A stretch of 41,008 nucleotides of DNA, taken from the NCBI GenBank assembly GCA_021773235.1, contig JAJFKL010000008.1:1-41008 (forward strand). The letters are read 5' to 3'. Of the stretch, positions 25,824 through 34,300 are shown piece by piece. The position numbers and the translations under genes were made by a program. The stretch is from Gammaproteobacteria bacterium (GTDB lineage: Bacteria; Pseudomonadota; Gammaproteobacteria; Eutrophobiales; Eutrophobiaceae). The notes under the pieces were generated by a model, which was not told where the DNA came from, did no database searches, and was given only the letters and a program-made list of their open reading frames with translations. The stretch's first letter is position 1. Every line of letters begins with the position of its first letter.

Positions 25824-26189
25824 ATGATAGAAAACGTACTTGGCACTATGCTTGAACCCTGCTGCGATGAACTGGATACCGGTTATTTTCGCAATGGCAA
25901 GTGTGAGACTTGCGATAATGATGTTGGAATGCATACCGTCTGTGCTGAAATGTCTGATCGCTTCCTAGAATTTTCCAAGAAAAGTGGTAATGACCTTTCC
26001 ACACCGGTAGAGGCATATGATTTTCCTGGCCTTAAAGCTGGCGATAGATGGTGCATCTGCCTACCGCGCTGGATCGAGGCATTAGAAGAAGGTCTGGCCC
26101 CCAAGATCCTTTTACGCTCTACAGATTCTTCTGTCTTAGAGCACGTGCCATTAGAAGTATTGGAAAAATATGCCATTAGGGATGACTAA
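25824..26189 (+). CDS. DUF2237 family protein
   Basis: The 121 residues match DUF2237 along their length: CCDELDTGYFRNGKCET, DVGMHTVCAEMSDRFLEFSK, GNDLSTPVE and FPGLKAGDRWCICLPRW. The family is small, soluble and of unknown function, with conserved Cys and His that could bind metal. The next gene, a K+ channel-like protein, begins 15 bp later and is probably cotranscribed. Confidence 0.9.
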   Translation: MIENVLGTMLEPCCDELDTGYFRNGKCETCDNDVGMHTVCAEMSDRFLEFSKKSGNDLSTPVEAYDFPGLKAGDRWCICLPRWIEALEEGLAPKILLRSTDSSVLEHVPLEVLEKYAIRDD

Positions 26190-26204
26190 CCAATTTAAAA
26201 CAGC

Positions 26205-26627
26205 ATGTTCTACATTGTTCTAATTACAACGACGGCTGTCGCCTTGGCAATTGGCCTGCATTATTCCGCTCTGGTAAGTACAACGAAATTATTAAGTCAT
26301 TTCCACGGCGCCCACCCCGCGAGTATCGTACTCGCCTTATTTCTCGCAGTGCTAGCACACCTTTCAGAAATATTTATCTTCGCTATCGCATGGCAAGTAA
26401 TGTACACCATGGGGCTCATAACATTCTCGATTGAATCGCCTACATTCCTGGATATTGTCTATTTTTCTGGAACAACTTATACCACTGTTGGTTATGGTGA
26501 TATAGTATTAACCGGCAGTGGTCGTATCATGGCAGTTGTCGAAGGTGTAATGGGACTCGTGCTTATTGCATGGACGGCTTCGTTCACCTATTTTGAAATG
26601 AACCGTAAGTGGATTAGAAACACTTAA
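26205..26627 (+). CDS. Two-helix potassium channel-like protein
   Basis: This is an ion-channel protein of the Ion_trans_2 type. The selectivity filter TTVGYGD lies at residues 93-99. It is preceded by a pore helix (FLDIVYFSGTTY) and followed by a glycine-containing inner helix (RIMAVVEGVMGLVLIAWTASF). Two more hydrophobic segments lie before (1-20 and 38-70). At 140 residues it has no cytosolic RCK or cyclic-nucleotide domain, so gating is unknown. It should assemble as a tetramer in the inner membrane. It is convergent with the symporter gene (6 bp). Confidence 0.85.
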   Translation: MFYIVLITTTAVALAIGLHYSALVSTTKLLSHFHGAHPASIVLALFLAVLAHLSEIFIFAIAWQVMYTMGLITFSIESPTFLDIVYFSGTTYTTVGYGDIVLTGSGRIMAVVEGVMGLVLIAWTASFTYFEMNRKWIRNT

Positions 26628-26633
26628 ATCAAA

Positions 26634-28130
26634 TTAAACCATCAATGGTTTATTGCTAGTTTTATTTATCCAGAGACTACCCAACACAGCAATGGCAAAG
26701 TTAAATAACAAACCTATCAAGCCGGGATGAAACCCATAGATTTTTCCATTCTGCACAAAATCAAAACCACCGAAAGCTAAATACAAAGACAAGGTTACGC
26801 CGAAAACAATTCCGATAAACGTGGGTAATGCCTGCATGCCGCGCCAATGAATACTCAACATAAACGCTGGCACAAGTTGAATCAGAATATCAAACTTCCT
26901 ATCCAATAATTTTATTAAAGACGCTTTATCACTTAGATAGATGGCTAACCAAACCAAAAAGATTATCAAGCACCAGGAAAATATTTTTCCCATAAAGGTT
27001 AATCGTGCTTCACTGGCATTTGAATCTACAAACCGTCCATAGATATCTTTACTTAGCATGGATGAAATAGATAACAAGGCAGAGTCAGCGGTCGACATCA
27101 TTGCTGCGAGAATTGCGGCATATAGAATGACAACAAGCCAATAACCCAAGACTGAATTTTGTTGAATCATCGACATGATGATGCCCAAGACACGATCGGT
27201 ATCAGTACCTAATAGCCCTGGGACATAGGCAATGGCATAGATACCTGTAATCACGGCAATCAAAGAAGTAAATAATGGTGCGAAGGCCATTAGAGCAAGA
27301 CCTTGTCTTAATACTTTTTCGGATCGTGCGGCATAAATACGCTGAATGGCTTGCGGATAAAGTGTCGAACCTAGTCCAATAATAATGATATAACTGAGCC
27401 ACTCCCGAAGTCGGTTTGCATCAGGCACATTAACCTTTGCAACTTCAGGCGACTGTTGAATTATATTAGTAGCGAGTGAAATTGGCCCAAAATGTTTGTA
27501 TAGCATATAGAGTAAAAAACTAAAGCCGACCATCAACACCAAGCCTTGAATCACATCGGTCCAGGCAACGGCACGAATACCGCCCAGCGTGCCATACACA
27601 ACCATGATCAATGTTAATAAGATAACACCTTGTCGATAGGCTGTATCAGGGTCAACCGTTGATAAGCCTTGCATAGCTCGCCCCATTGCCATTAGTTGCG
27701 CTAACAGATAATTACTTAACACGACAACGAGGATTAACGTTGCAATAACATTAATCCAATTTGAATTAAAACGATGCTGAAGATAATCAGTCGGCGTGAT
27801 GAAATCATATTTTTTAGCATAGGCATAAAGCCTTGGTGCATAGATCAAAAAGCAAGCTACTATTGCCGTCATAAAATGGATACACATTATCCAGGCGAAC
27901 CCTATGCGATAAGCCTTGCCGGAAAAACCAAACAAAGTATTGCCACTATATTGTGTCGCATATAAGGTGAGGAAGATGACGACTAGACCAAAACCATTCC
28001 CTGCAAGGTAGAAGTCTTTTAAGGTATTTTCTTTTCTAGCACGGTATCCAATAAAACCAACCAGTATTAAAGAGCAAAGGTAAGTGCTGATAAATATCCA
28101 GGCTGTTTGGTCAAAGGCCCCATTACTCAT
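26634..28130 (-). CDS. Sodium:solute symporter (SSS) family transporter
   Basis: The 498 residues have about 13 hydrophobic helices and the SSS signature region (GGIRAVAWTDVIQGLVLM, residues ~183-200, and AAMMSTADSALLSISSMLSKD, ~343-363). The family couples Na+ entry to uptake of organic acids, sugars or amino acids. The gene overlaps the upstream DUF3311 gene by 8 bp, a pairing common for acetate/carboxylate-type symporters. Substrate cannot be read directly; the neighbouring isocitrate lyase-family enzyme hints at a carboxylate. Confidence 0.9.
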   Translation of the reverse strand: MSNGAFDQTAWIFISTYLCSLILVGFIGYRARKENTLKDFYLAGNGFGLVVIFLTLYATQYSGNTLFGFSGKAYRIGFAWIMCIHFMTAIVACFLIYAPRLYAYAKKYDFITPTDYLQHRFNSNWINVIATLILVVVLSNYLLAQLMAMGRAMQGLSTVDPDTAYRQGVILLTLIMVVYGTLGGIRAVAWTDVIQGLVLMVGFSFLLYMLYKHFGPISLATNIIQQSPEVAKVNVPDANRLREWLSYIIIIGLGSTLYPQAIQRIYAARSEKVLRQGLALMAFAPLFTSLIAVITGIYAIAYVPGLLGTDTDRVLGIIMSMIQQNSVLGYWLVVILYAAILAAMMSTADSALLSISSMLSKDIYGRFVDSNASEARLTFMGKIFSWCLIIFLVWLAIYLSDKASLIKLLDRKFDILIQLVPAFMLSIHWRGMQALPTFIGIVFGVTLSLYLAFGGFDFVQNGKIYGFHPGLIGLLFNFAIAVLGSLWINKTSNKPLMV

Positions 28131-28332
28131 CTGAGTTCACTTCCGTATTCCAAGGGTATCGTAATAATAAAAATGCGGTAAACGTAGAGGCACAAATTGA
28201 CACGCCAATCGCTATAACAACCCAAAGAGGCAAGCCCAGAACGAATAAAGATGTTTCTGCTGGCCAGTACCAAGGTATCCCAATAGCTACCAGCACAAAA
28301 TAGACAGTACAAATCCAGTAAGGTCGTTTCAT
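28123..28332 (-). CDS. DUF3311-like small membrane protein, symporter partner
   Basis: The 69 residues form two hydrophobic helices (~6-20 and ~30-56) with a GIPWYWP segment and LGLPLWVV between them. This resembles the DUF3311/YhdT-type small subunits encoded just before SSS transporters. The 8-bp overlap with the transporter start implies coupled translation and a shared complex. Confidence 0.75.
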   Translation of the reverse strand: MKRPYWICTVYFVLVAIGIPWYWPAETSLFVLGLPLWVVIAIGVSICASTFTAFLLLRYPWNTEVNSDE

Positions 28333-28351
28333 AAAAATATAAAAGGGTTTG

Positions 28352-29224
28352 TTATTTTAATTTTTCTTTTAGGTTGAGGTATTCGGGTAAGCCAAGAATA
28401 TCTTTCACCTCATCAAAACCGACCATCTTATCTTCAAGACTTTTCGTATGCCCTTCACGTTTAAAAACCTCAGCCATCTCGCGCATACAATGTGCAGTCA
28501 TTAAAACCGAGTCTATTGGTGCAACAACTATTTTAAAACCCATCTGTTCAAGTTCTTCAGTACTTAAAATAGGTGTCTTGCCCAATGCCAGCATATTAAC
28601 AAGTTTTGGATATTCAACACGCTTACAAATATCTTCTAACTCATCGATCGATAGGGGTGCTTCTATAAATGCAACGTCGGCACCGGCATCGCAATAACGA
28701 TTAATACGATCAATAGCATCATCAAGTCCGTCTGTCTCTCTGGAATCTGTACGCGCTATAAAAATAAAATCGGAGTCTTGTCGCGCTTCGACTGCTGCTT
28801 TGAATTTCATTAACATTTCATCTGCGGGTATCACATCTTTACCGCCGAAATGCCCACAACGTTTGGGGAAAACCTGATCTTCCAGGATAATCCCCGCTGC
28901 GCCTGACCTTTCGAATTCATTTACACATCGTATTACATTATGTAAATCACCATGACCCGTATCAGCATCAGCAATAACAGGAATTGAGACACGATGAGTC
29001 ATGCGTCTAGTTGCATCGACCATCTCCGACATTCCAAGAAAATTTAAATCCGGTAATCCATAGAGACTGGCGCTCGTGCCAAAACCGCCTATAAAAACTG
29101 AATCAAACCCACACTGCTCCACCATGACAGCCGTTAAGACATCATGGGCTCCTAGCGTACTTATTACTCCGGGCTTTTCTATCAATTTACGCATTTGGGC
29201 TGCTGGGCTTGGTCTTGCTGACAT
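28352..29224 (-). CDS. Isocitrate lyase/PEP mutase-family enzyme
   Basis: The 290-residue TIM-barrel enzyme has the family landmarks. GAHDVLTAVM and FIGGFGTSAS lie near the start. DADTGHGD gives metal-binding Asp86 and Asp88. Glu115 in LEDQ is followed by the KRCGH loop (121-125). Members include methylisocitrate lyase, oxaloacetate decarboxylase and carboxyvinyl-carboxyphosphonate phosphorylmutase. The KRCGH motif with Cys123 fits a C-C lyase. Which 2-carboxylate it cleaves is unclear; no prpC or prpD is nearby. It lies just upstream of the DUF3311-symporter pair on the same strand (19 bp), so uptake and catabolism of one substrate is plausible. Confidence 0.88.
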   Translation of the reverse strand: MSARPSPAAQMRKLIEKPGVISTLGAHDVLTAVMVEQCGFDSVFIGGFGTSASLYGLPDLNFLGMSEMVDATRRMTHRVSIPVIADADTGHGDLHNVIRCVNEFERSGAAGIILEDQVFPKRCGHFGGKDVIPADEMLMKFKAAVEARQDSDFIFIARTDSRETDGLDDAIDRINRYCDAGADVAFIEAPLSIDELEDICKRVEYPKLVNMLALGKTPILSTEELEQMGFKIVVAPIDSVLMTAHCMREMAEVFKREGHTKSLEDKMVGFDEVKDILGLPEYLNLKEKLK

Positions 29225-29345
29225 TGATCTGCTCTCCCAATAAATTTAATGTAGGATTAGTGTTATATGTATCAGGCATAAATTGTACTACAGTGATACT
29301 CAGGTTTAATCATCATTATTTTATTCAATTAATTGGAGAGTAAAT

Positions 29346-29666
29346 ATGGCAGAAGGTAGTAATGGCAGTGTGCTGATGGGTATGATTTGGATGTTCATCA
29401 TCTCCCTTCTCTTATTTTGGTTGCCCGGTTTAGGTTCATTGATAGCAGGTATTGTCGGTGGAAAACAAGCTGGTGGTGTTCTGGCTGGATTAATGGCCGC
29501 ACTGTTACCTGGTCTTCTCGTCGCAATTGGTCTGTTCTTTGCGGGCACGATGCTAACAACCTTACCCGTCATAGGCGCTACGCTCGCTGGTTTAGGATTA
29601 TTACTCTATGTACTCTACATACCTCCATTAATTATTGGTGCATTGATTGGTGGACTGCTTGCTTAA
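29346..29666 (+). CDS. Small glycine-rich integral membrane protein
   Basis: The 106-residue protein is almost entirely hydrophobic, with about four short helices separated by Gly/Pro (LLFWLPGLGSLIAGIVGG, AGLMAALLPGLLVAIGLFF, IPPLIIGALIGGLLA). The layout resembles small DUF5518-type membrane proteins, but I cannot assign it firmly. GGAGAG precedes the ATG. It sits 84 bp before the polyphosphate enzyme and may share its transcript. Confidence 0.7.
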   Translation: MAEGSNGSVLMGMIWMFIISLLLFWLPGLGSLIAGIVGGKQAGGVLAGLMAALLPGLLVAIGLFFAGTMLTTLPVIGATLAGLGLLLYVLYIPPLIIGALIGGLLA

Positions 29667-29750
29667 TCAAGTATTGAGTTAGATCAATACGAATGCGGTA
29701 ATTCGGCCTAAAATAATAAATGGGAATATTTATTTTTAAGGGGAAGACGT

Positions 29751-31226
29751 ATGTTTGAACTTGCAGAAATAGGACACACTCTCAGCAAAGCAGAATATAA
29801 AAAGCGTGTGCCCGAGCTCAGAACCAAATTACTCGAGGTTCAAAACAAATTACGCGATGATAACTTTCCTGTATTGATCCTAATTTCAGGTGTCGATGGC
29901 GGCGGTAAAGGCGAAATTATAAACCTGCTCAATGAATGGATGGACCCGCGAGGCATCCAGACTCATGCCTTTGACGTGCCAAGTGAAGATGAAAGTCAAC
30001 GCCCACCTTATTGGCGTTACTGGATGGCTCTCCCCGGCACTGGAGAGATTGGTATTTTTATCGGCTCCTGGTATAGCGAACCCATTGCAAAGCGCATTAC
30101 TGGGAAAAGTGATAATGCCGATCTGGATGCAAACCTCATCCACGTTAAGAATATTGAACGTGAACTAGCTGATGATGGAACGCTCATCATCAAATGCTGG
30201 GTGCATATGAGCAAGGATCGTCAAAAGGCAAAACTTGAGGGCTACCAGAAAGACCCTGAAACTAAATGGCGCGTTACTAAAAAAGATCTAAAAAACCTGA
30301 AACTCTATGATAAATTCACCAGCATTGCCGAGCGTGTTATTCGTGAAACCAGTACCGGGCATTGTCCGTGGTTAATCGTTGATGGTACAGATATCAAACA
30401 CAGTAGCATTACTGTTGCAGAGCATATACTTGAGCGCATCAACTCACAGATAAAATCCCTCGCCAATAAAAAACAACCAATAAAGAATAAGATTGAAAAT
30501 ATCGAAAAGGAATTCAGTCTATTAAAATCATTAAACCTTGATAAGACGATTAGCAAAGCTAATTACAATAACAAACTGGAAAAATATCAAGGCAGACTAA
30601 ATCAATTAGCGCGAGAAGCAAGGCTTAAAAACTGTTCTTCTACATTGGTTTTTGAAGGCTGGGATGCTGGTGGAAAAGGTGGTGCTATTCGACGCATTAC
30701 TCACGCACTTGATGCAAGACAATATCGTGTTATTCCTATTGCAGCACCAACCGACGAGGAAAAAGCGCATCATTATTTATGGCGGTTTTGGCGGCACGTT
30801 CCAAAAGCAGGGCATATCACGATATATGATCGTAGCTGGTATGGCCGTGTCCTGGTTGAACGAGTAGAAGGATTTGCATCAAAACAAGAGTGGCTTAGAG
30901 CCTATACTGAGATTAATGATTTCGAAGAAGAACTCTTCGATGCCGGAACATTGATAATCAAATACTGGTTACATATTGACCAAGATGAGCAAGAACGCCG
31001 TTTTAAAGAACGTGAAAAAATCAGTTACAAAAAACACAAAATAACTGAAGAAGATTACCGTAATCGTAAAATGTGGAATCAGTATGAAGCAGCGGTCGAC
31101 GACATGGTCACACGTACCAGTACTGGATATGCACCTTGGTATCTTATCGAAGCTAACGATAAGCGCTACGCAAGGATAAAAGTATTAAAGACATATTGTG
31201 ATGCGCTGGAAAAACGCCTGGATTAG
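29751..31226 (+). CDS. pap: Polyphosphate:AMP phosphotransferase (two-domain PPK2)
   Basis: The 491-residue protein carries two PPK2 domains in tandem, the layout of class II PPK2 (PAP). These transfer phosphate from polyphosphate to AMP to make ADP. Each domain has a Walker A loop: GVDGGGKG (47-54) and GWDAGGKG (303-310). Each also has a lid-type segment, GSWYSEP in the first and DRSWYGRVLVERVEG in the second. In known PAPs the C-terminal domain is catalytic, and here it has the intact DRSWY while the N-terminal copy reads IGSWYS. A GGGGAAG ribosome site precedes the ATG. The activity supports energy recovery under stress. Confidence 0.92.
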   Translation: MFELAEIGHTLSKAEYKKRVPELRTKLLEVQNKLRDDNFPVLILISGVDGGGKGEIINLLNEWMDPRGIQTHAFDVPSEDESQRPPYWRYWMALPGTGEIGIFIGSWYSEPIAKRITGKSDNADLDANLIHVKNIERELADDGTLIIKCWVHMSKDRQKAKLEGYQKDPETKWRVTKKDLKNLKLYDKFTSIAERVIRETSTGHCPWLIVDGTDIKHSSITVAEHILERINSQIKSLANKKQPIKNKIENIEKEFSLLKSLNLDKTISKANYNNKLEKYQGRLNQLAREARLKNCSSTLVFEGWDAGGKGGAIRRITHALDARQYRVIPIAAPTDEEKAHHYLWRFWRHVPKAGHITIYDRSWYGRVLVERVEGFASKQEWLRAYTEINDFEEELFDAGTLIIKYWLHIDQDEQERRFKEREKISYKKHKITEEDYRNRKMWNQYEAAVDDMVTRTSTGYAPWYLIEANDKRYARIKVLKTYCDALEKRLD

Positions 31227-31229
31227 GCG
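31215..31229 (+). terminator. Weak stem-loop at the end of pap
   Basis: CGCCT-GGATT-AGGCG spans the stop codon and is followed by AATAATTTCTTT. The stem is only 5 bp, so it is a weak terminator candidate. Confidence 0.3.
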
Positions 31230-31298
31230 AATAATTTCTTTCAAATCCACGATATATAGTGTTTTTAGCTGCATTTTCCACTACAATTGGTGCAATTA

Positions 31299-31331
31299 CG
31301 AAATCACAACGGTTATTCCGCGAAATCACAA
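31299..31331. repeat. Direct repeats CGAAATCACAA, 22 bp apart, upstream of the Sel1 mosaic gene
   Basis: Identical 11-mers at 31299-31309 and 31321-31331 are spaced 22 bp start to start, close to two helical turns. TGCAATT and AATTGCA flank the pair. This layout fits a regulator bound to one DNA face upstream of the ATG at 31385. No clear -10/-35 is seen. Confidence 0.4.
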
Positions 31332-31384
31332 TTGCAACAAATACTTACGAAAATCTTCTCGCGAAATAATAAGGGTCCGAAATA

Positions 31385-34300
31385 ATGTCTCGAATCCTAA
31401 CAATCGCCCTACTCTCCCTTTTATGCATTAATAGCGCAAACGCTGACCTCTATAGCGCCAGCAATGCCCTATCCCGTGGGGATTATGAAACTGCTGTTGC
31501 AGAGTTTACAAAATTAGCAGAAAAAGGTGATGACAAAGCCCAGGCAAATCTGGGTTATATGTATTACGCCGGCGAAGGTGTTCCACAAGATTATAAGCAA
31601 GCCGTCTATTGGTATCGAAAAGCAGGAGTGCAAGGTAACAGAGATGCTCAATATAATCTTGCAGTCTCTTATGCCTTTGGTGAAGGTGTAGCACAAGATC
31701 TAACCGAAGCCGCAATCTGGTATCGCCGGGCAGGTGAACAAGGACATGTCGTCTCTCAATATAGCCTCGGTATTTCCTATGCTTACGGCGAAGGCGTCCC
31801 ACAAGATCAAACAGAAGCGGCAAGATGGTTTACAAAAGCTGCAGATCAAGGTTATGCCAGGGCTCAAGTCCAGTTGGGGAGCATGCATCACACTGGCGAA
31901 GGTGTTGAACAAAATTATTCTGAAGCAGTACGTTGGTATCGCATGGCGGCAGATCGTGGTGATGCAACTGCACAATACAATCTTGGCACCATGTACCGAT
32001 CGGGCAAAGGTGTTGAACAAAACTATTCGCAAGCAAAACGTTGGTTTAGACAATCCGCAGATCAAGGATATGCTGCTGCACAGAATGAATTAGCCAGCCT
32101 TGAACGTTCTGCTGGTGCTAACGTTTCAACTCGAACTATTCAGGCAAAACCAGAAATATTTCCAACTGAGCCAGTAGAATCAATTGCTATAGAAGAACTA
32201 CCCGATACGACAACAACTGAACCAGTAGCAGAAGATAGTCCTGTTCAGGAAGAAAAACTTGCATCGAATGAATCAGCAGCACCCACTCCGGAAACAAAAC
32301 AAATAAGCGAAGCAACAAGTTCTGGCGAAGCCGCTAAAAAACCTCTTTTTAGTGTAGACAAGAAAGACCTGTTAACACTCGATAGCTCGCAACTGGATAT
32401 TCCTGAACCGGTTGTTGAGCCCGAAGCTGCCGCTGCCGCTGCACCTGTTCCCGAGTTCAAAGAGGAAGTCGTCGCAGAAATTGAAACTCCAGTCGAAGCA
32501 GAAATAGCTGAAGTCGTCCCAACAGAGGATGTATCTGTTGATCTTGTCGAAGCTGTCACTGACAAACCTGAAGTGTCAGTAATGCATAATGCAATGGGCC
32601 TACCTCAACCTAAACCAGCTCAAGAAGAAGACGAACCTTCCGAAAATTTGTTTACAGCGATTGGAAATTTATTTTCCGGTGATGGCGATACCCAGAATCA
32701 AGAAATTGCGGAGAGCTCAGAGATAGAAGAATCAACTGCTTCAATTGCTGATGATGAAGCTGTCGATATCGAACAGCTTACTGAAACAGACCCCGCTGTA
32801 GAAGAATATGTCGCGGCAGAAGACCCTACCCTTCTAACAAATGAACCTGTTGATATCGAAGAGCTTACTGAGACTGAAACCGCTGTAGAAGAATATGTCG
32901 CGGCAGAAGACCCTACCCTTCTAGCAAATGACCCTGTTGATATCAAAGAAGTAACTGAGACTGAAACCGTCGTAGAGGAATATGTCGCTGCAAAAGACCC
33001 TACTCTTTTAACAAATGAATCTGTTGATATCAAAGAGCTTACTGGGACAGAACCTGCTGTAGAAGAATATGTCGCAGCAGAAGACTCTACCCTTCTACCC
33101 GAACCTACCGATGCCGAACAAGATGAAGAAGAAACTGAAGCTTCTGGCGGTTTCTTTTCTGCTATTGGCAAATTCTTCTCCGGTGAAGAAAAACAAGGTG
33201 AGCCTGAAATAATCGAAGAAGAAACCCAGGTTGAAGAAGAGATATTGATCGCAAAGCTTGACGAACCAACACCCGCAATTGAAGAGATTGAGCTTGCACA
33301 AGATGTTGAGGATGACTTATCACAATACAGTGTCGATGCAGGTCGACGGGCACTGTCATACAATGATTACACGGAAGCAGAAAAGCAATTCAGACCCTTA
33401 GCAGAAGCTGGTGACAGTGAAGCACAATCTCATCTTGGCTCACTCTACTATGTAGGCAATGGTGTTGAGCAAAACTTTATCAGTGCTTTCTTATGGTATA
33501 AAAAAGCAGCCGACCAAGGCAATGTCGATGCTCAATATAGTATTGGTAACATGTACCTGCTCGGGGAAGGCATCGAACAAAATAATGAAGAAGCGGCTAG
33601 ATGGTATACCTTGGCAAGTGAACAAGGTCATGTTGCAGCGACAAGCAACCTTAACAACCTACAAAAACTCGATGCCGTAGCAAGCAAGGAAGTCCCTGAG
33701 ACGTCTGTTGAAGTTGAAATGTCAGAAGAAGCTTCAGCGGCCGAAGTACTAATAGAAGAAACAGAATCTATTGCAACCGAAAGCAACATCACTGAATCAA
33801 TCGATGAACAAATTGAACTATCTACTGACTCGACTATCCAGGGTGAAGTGACAGAGGCAGAACCAGTTGTAGAAGAATACGTTGCTGAAGCTGATCCCAC
33901 CCTTCTAACAGAACCTACCGATGCCGAAGAAGTTGAAGAAGAAACCGAAGCTTCTGGCGGTTTCTTTTCTGCGATTGGTGACTTTTTCTCTGGTGAAGAA
34001 AAACAAGCTGTGTCTGAAACAGTCGAAGAAGAAACCCAGATAGAAGAAGATATAGTTATTGCAAAACTCGACGAACCAGCGCCCGCAGAAGAAGAGATTG
34101 AACTTACTAAAGATGCTGAGAGTGATTTATCACAATTCAGTATTGATGCAGGTCGTCGCGCATTAGCAAATGGTGATTTTGATGTTGCCGTCAAACAATT
34201 CAAGCCATTGGCAGAAGCTGGAGATAGTGAAGCACAATCTCATCTTGGCTCACTCTACTATGTCGGCAAAGGAGTTGAGAAAAGTATTGATGAATCTTAC

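Noticed and set aside
32698..33363. 221-codon minus-strand Ser-rich frame
   Set aside because: It is the complement of the acidic repeat linkers of the Sel1 mosaic; repeats in the sense frame explain its apparent pattern.
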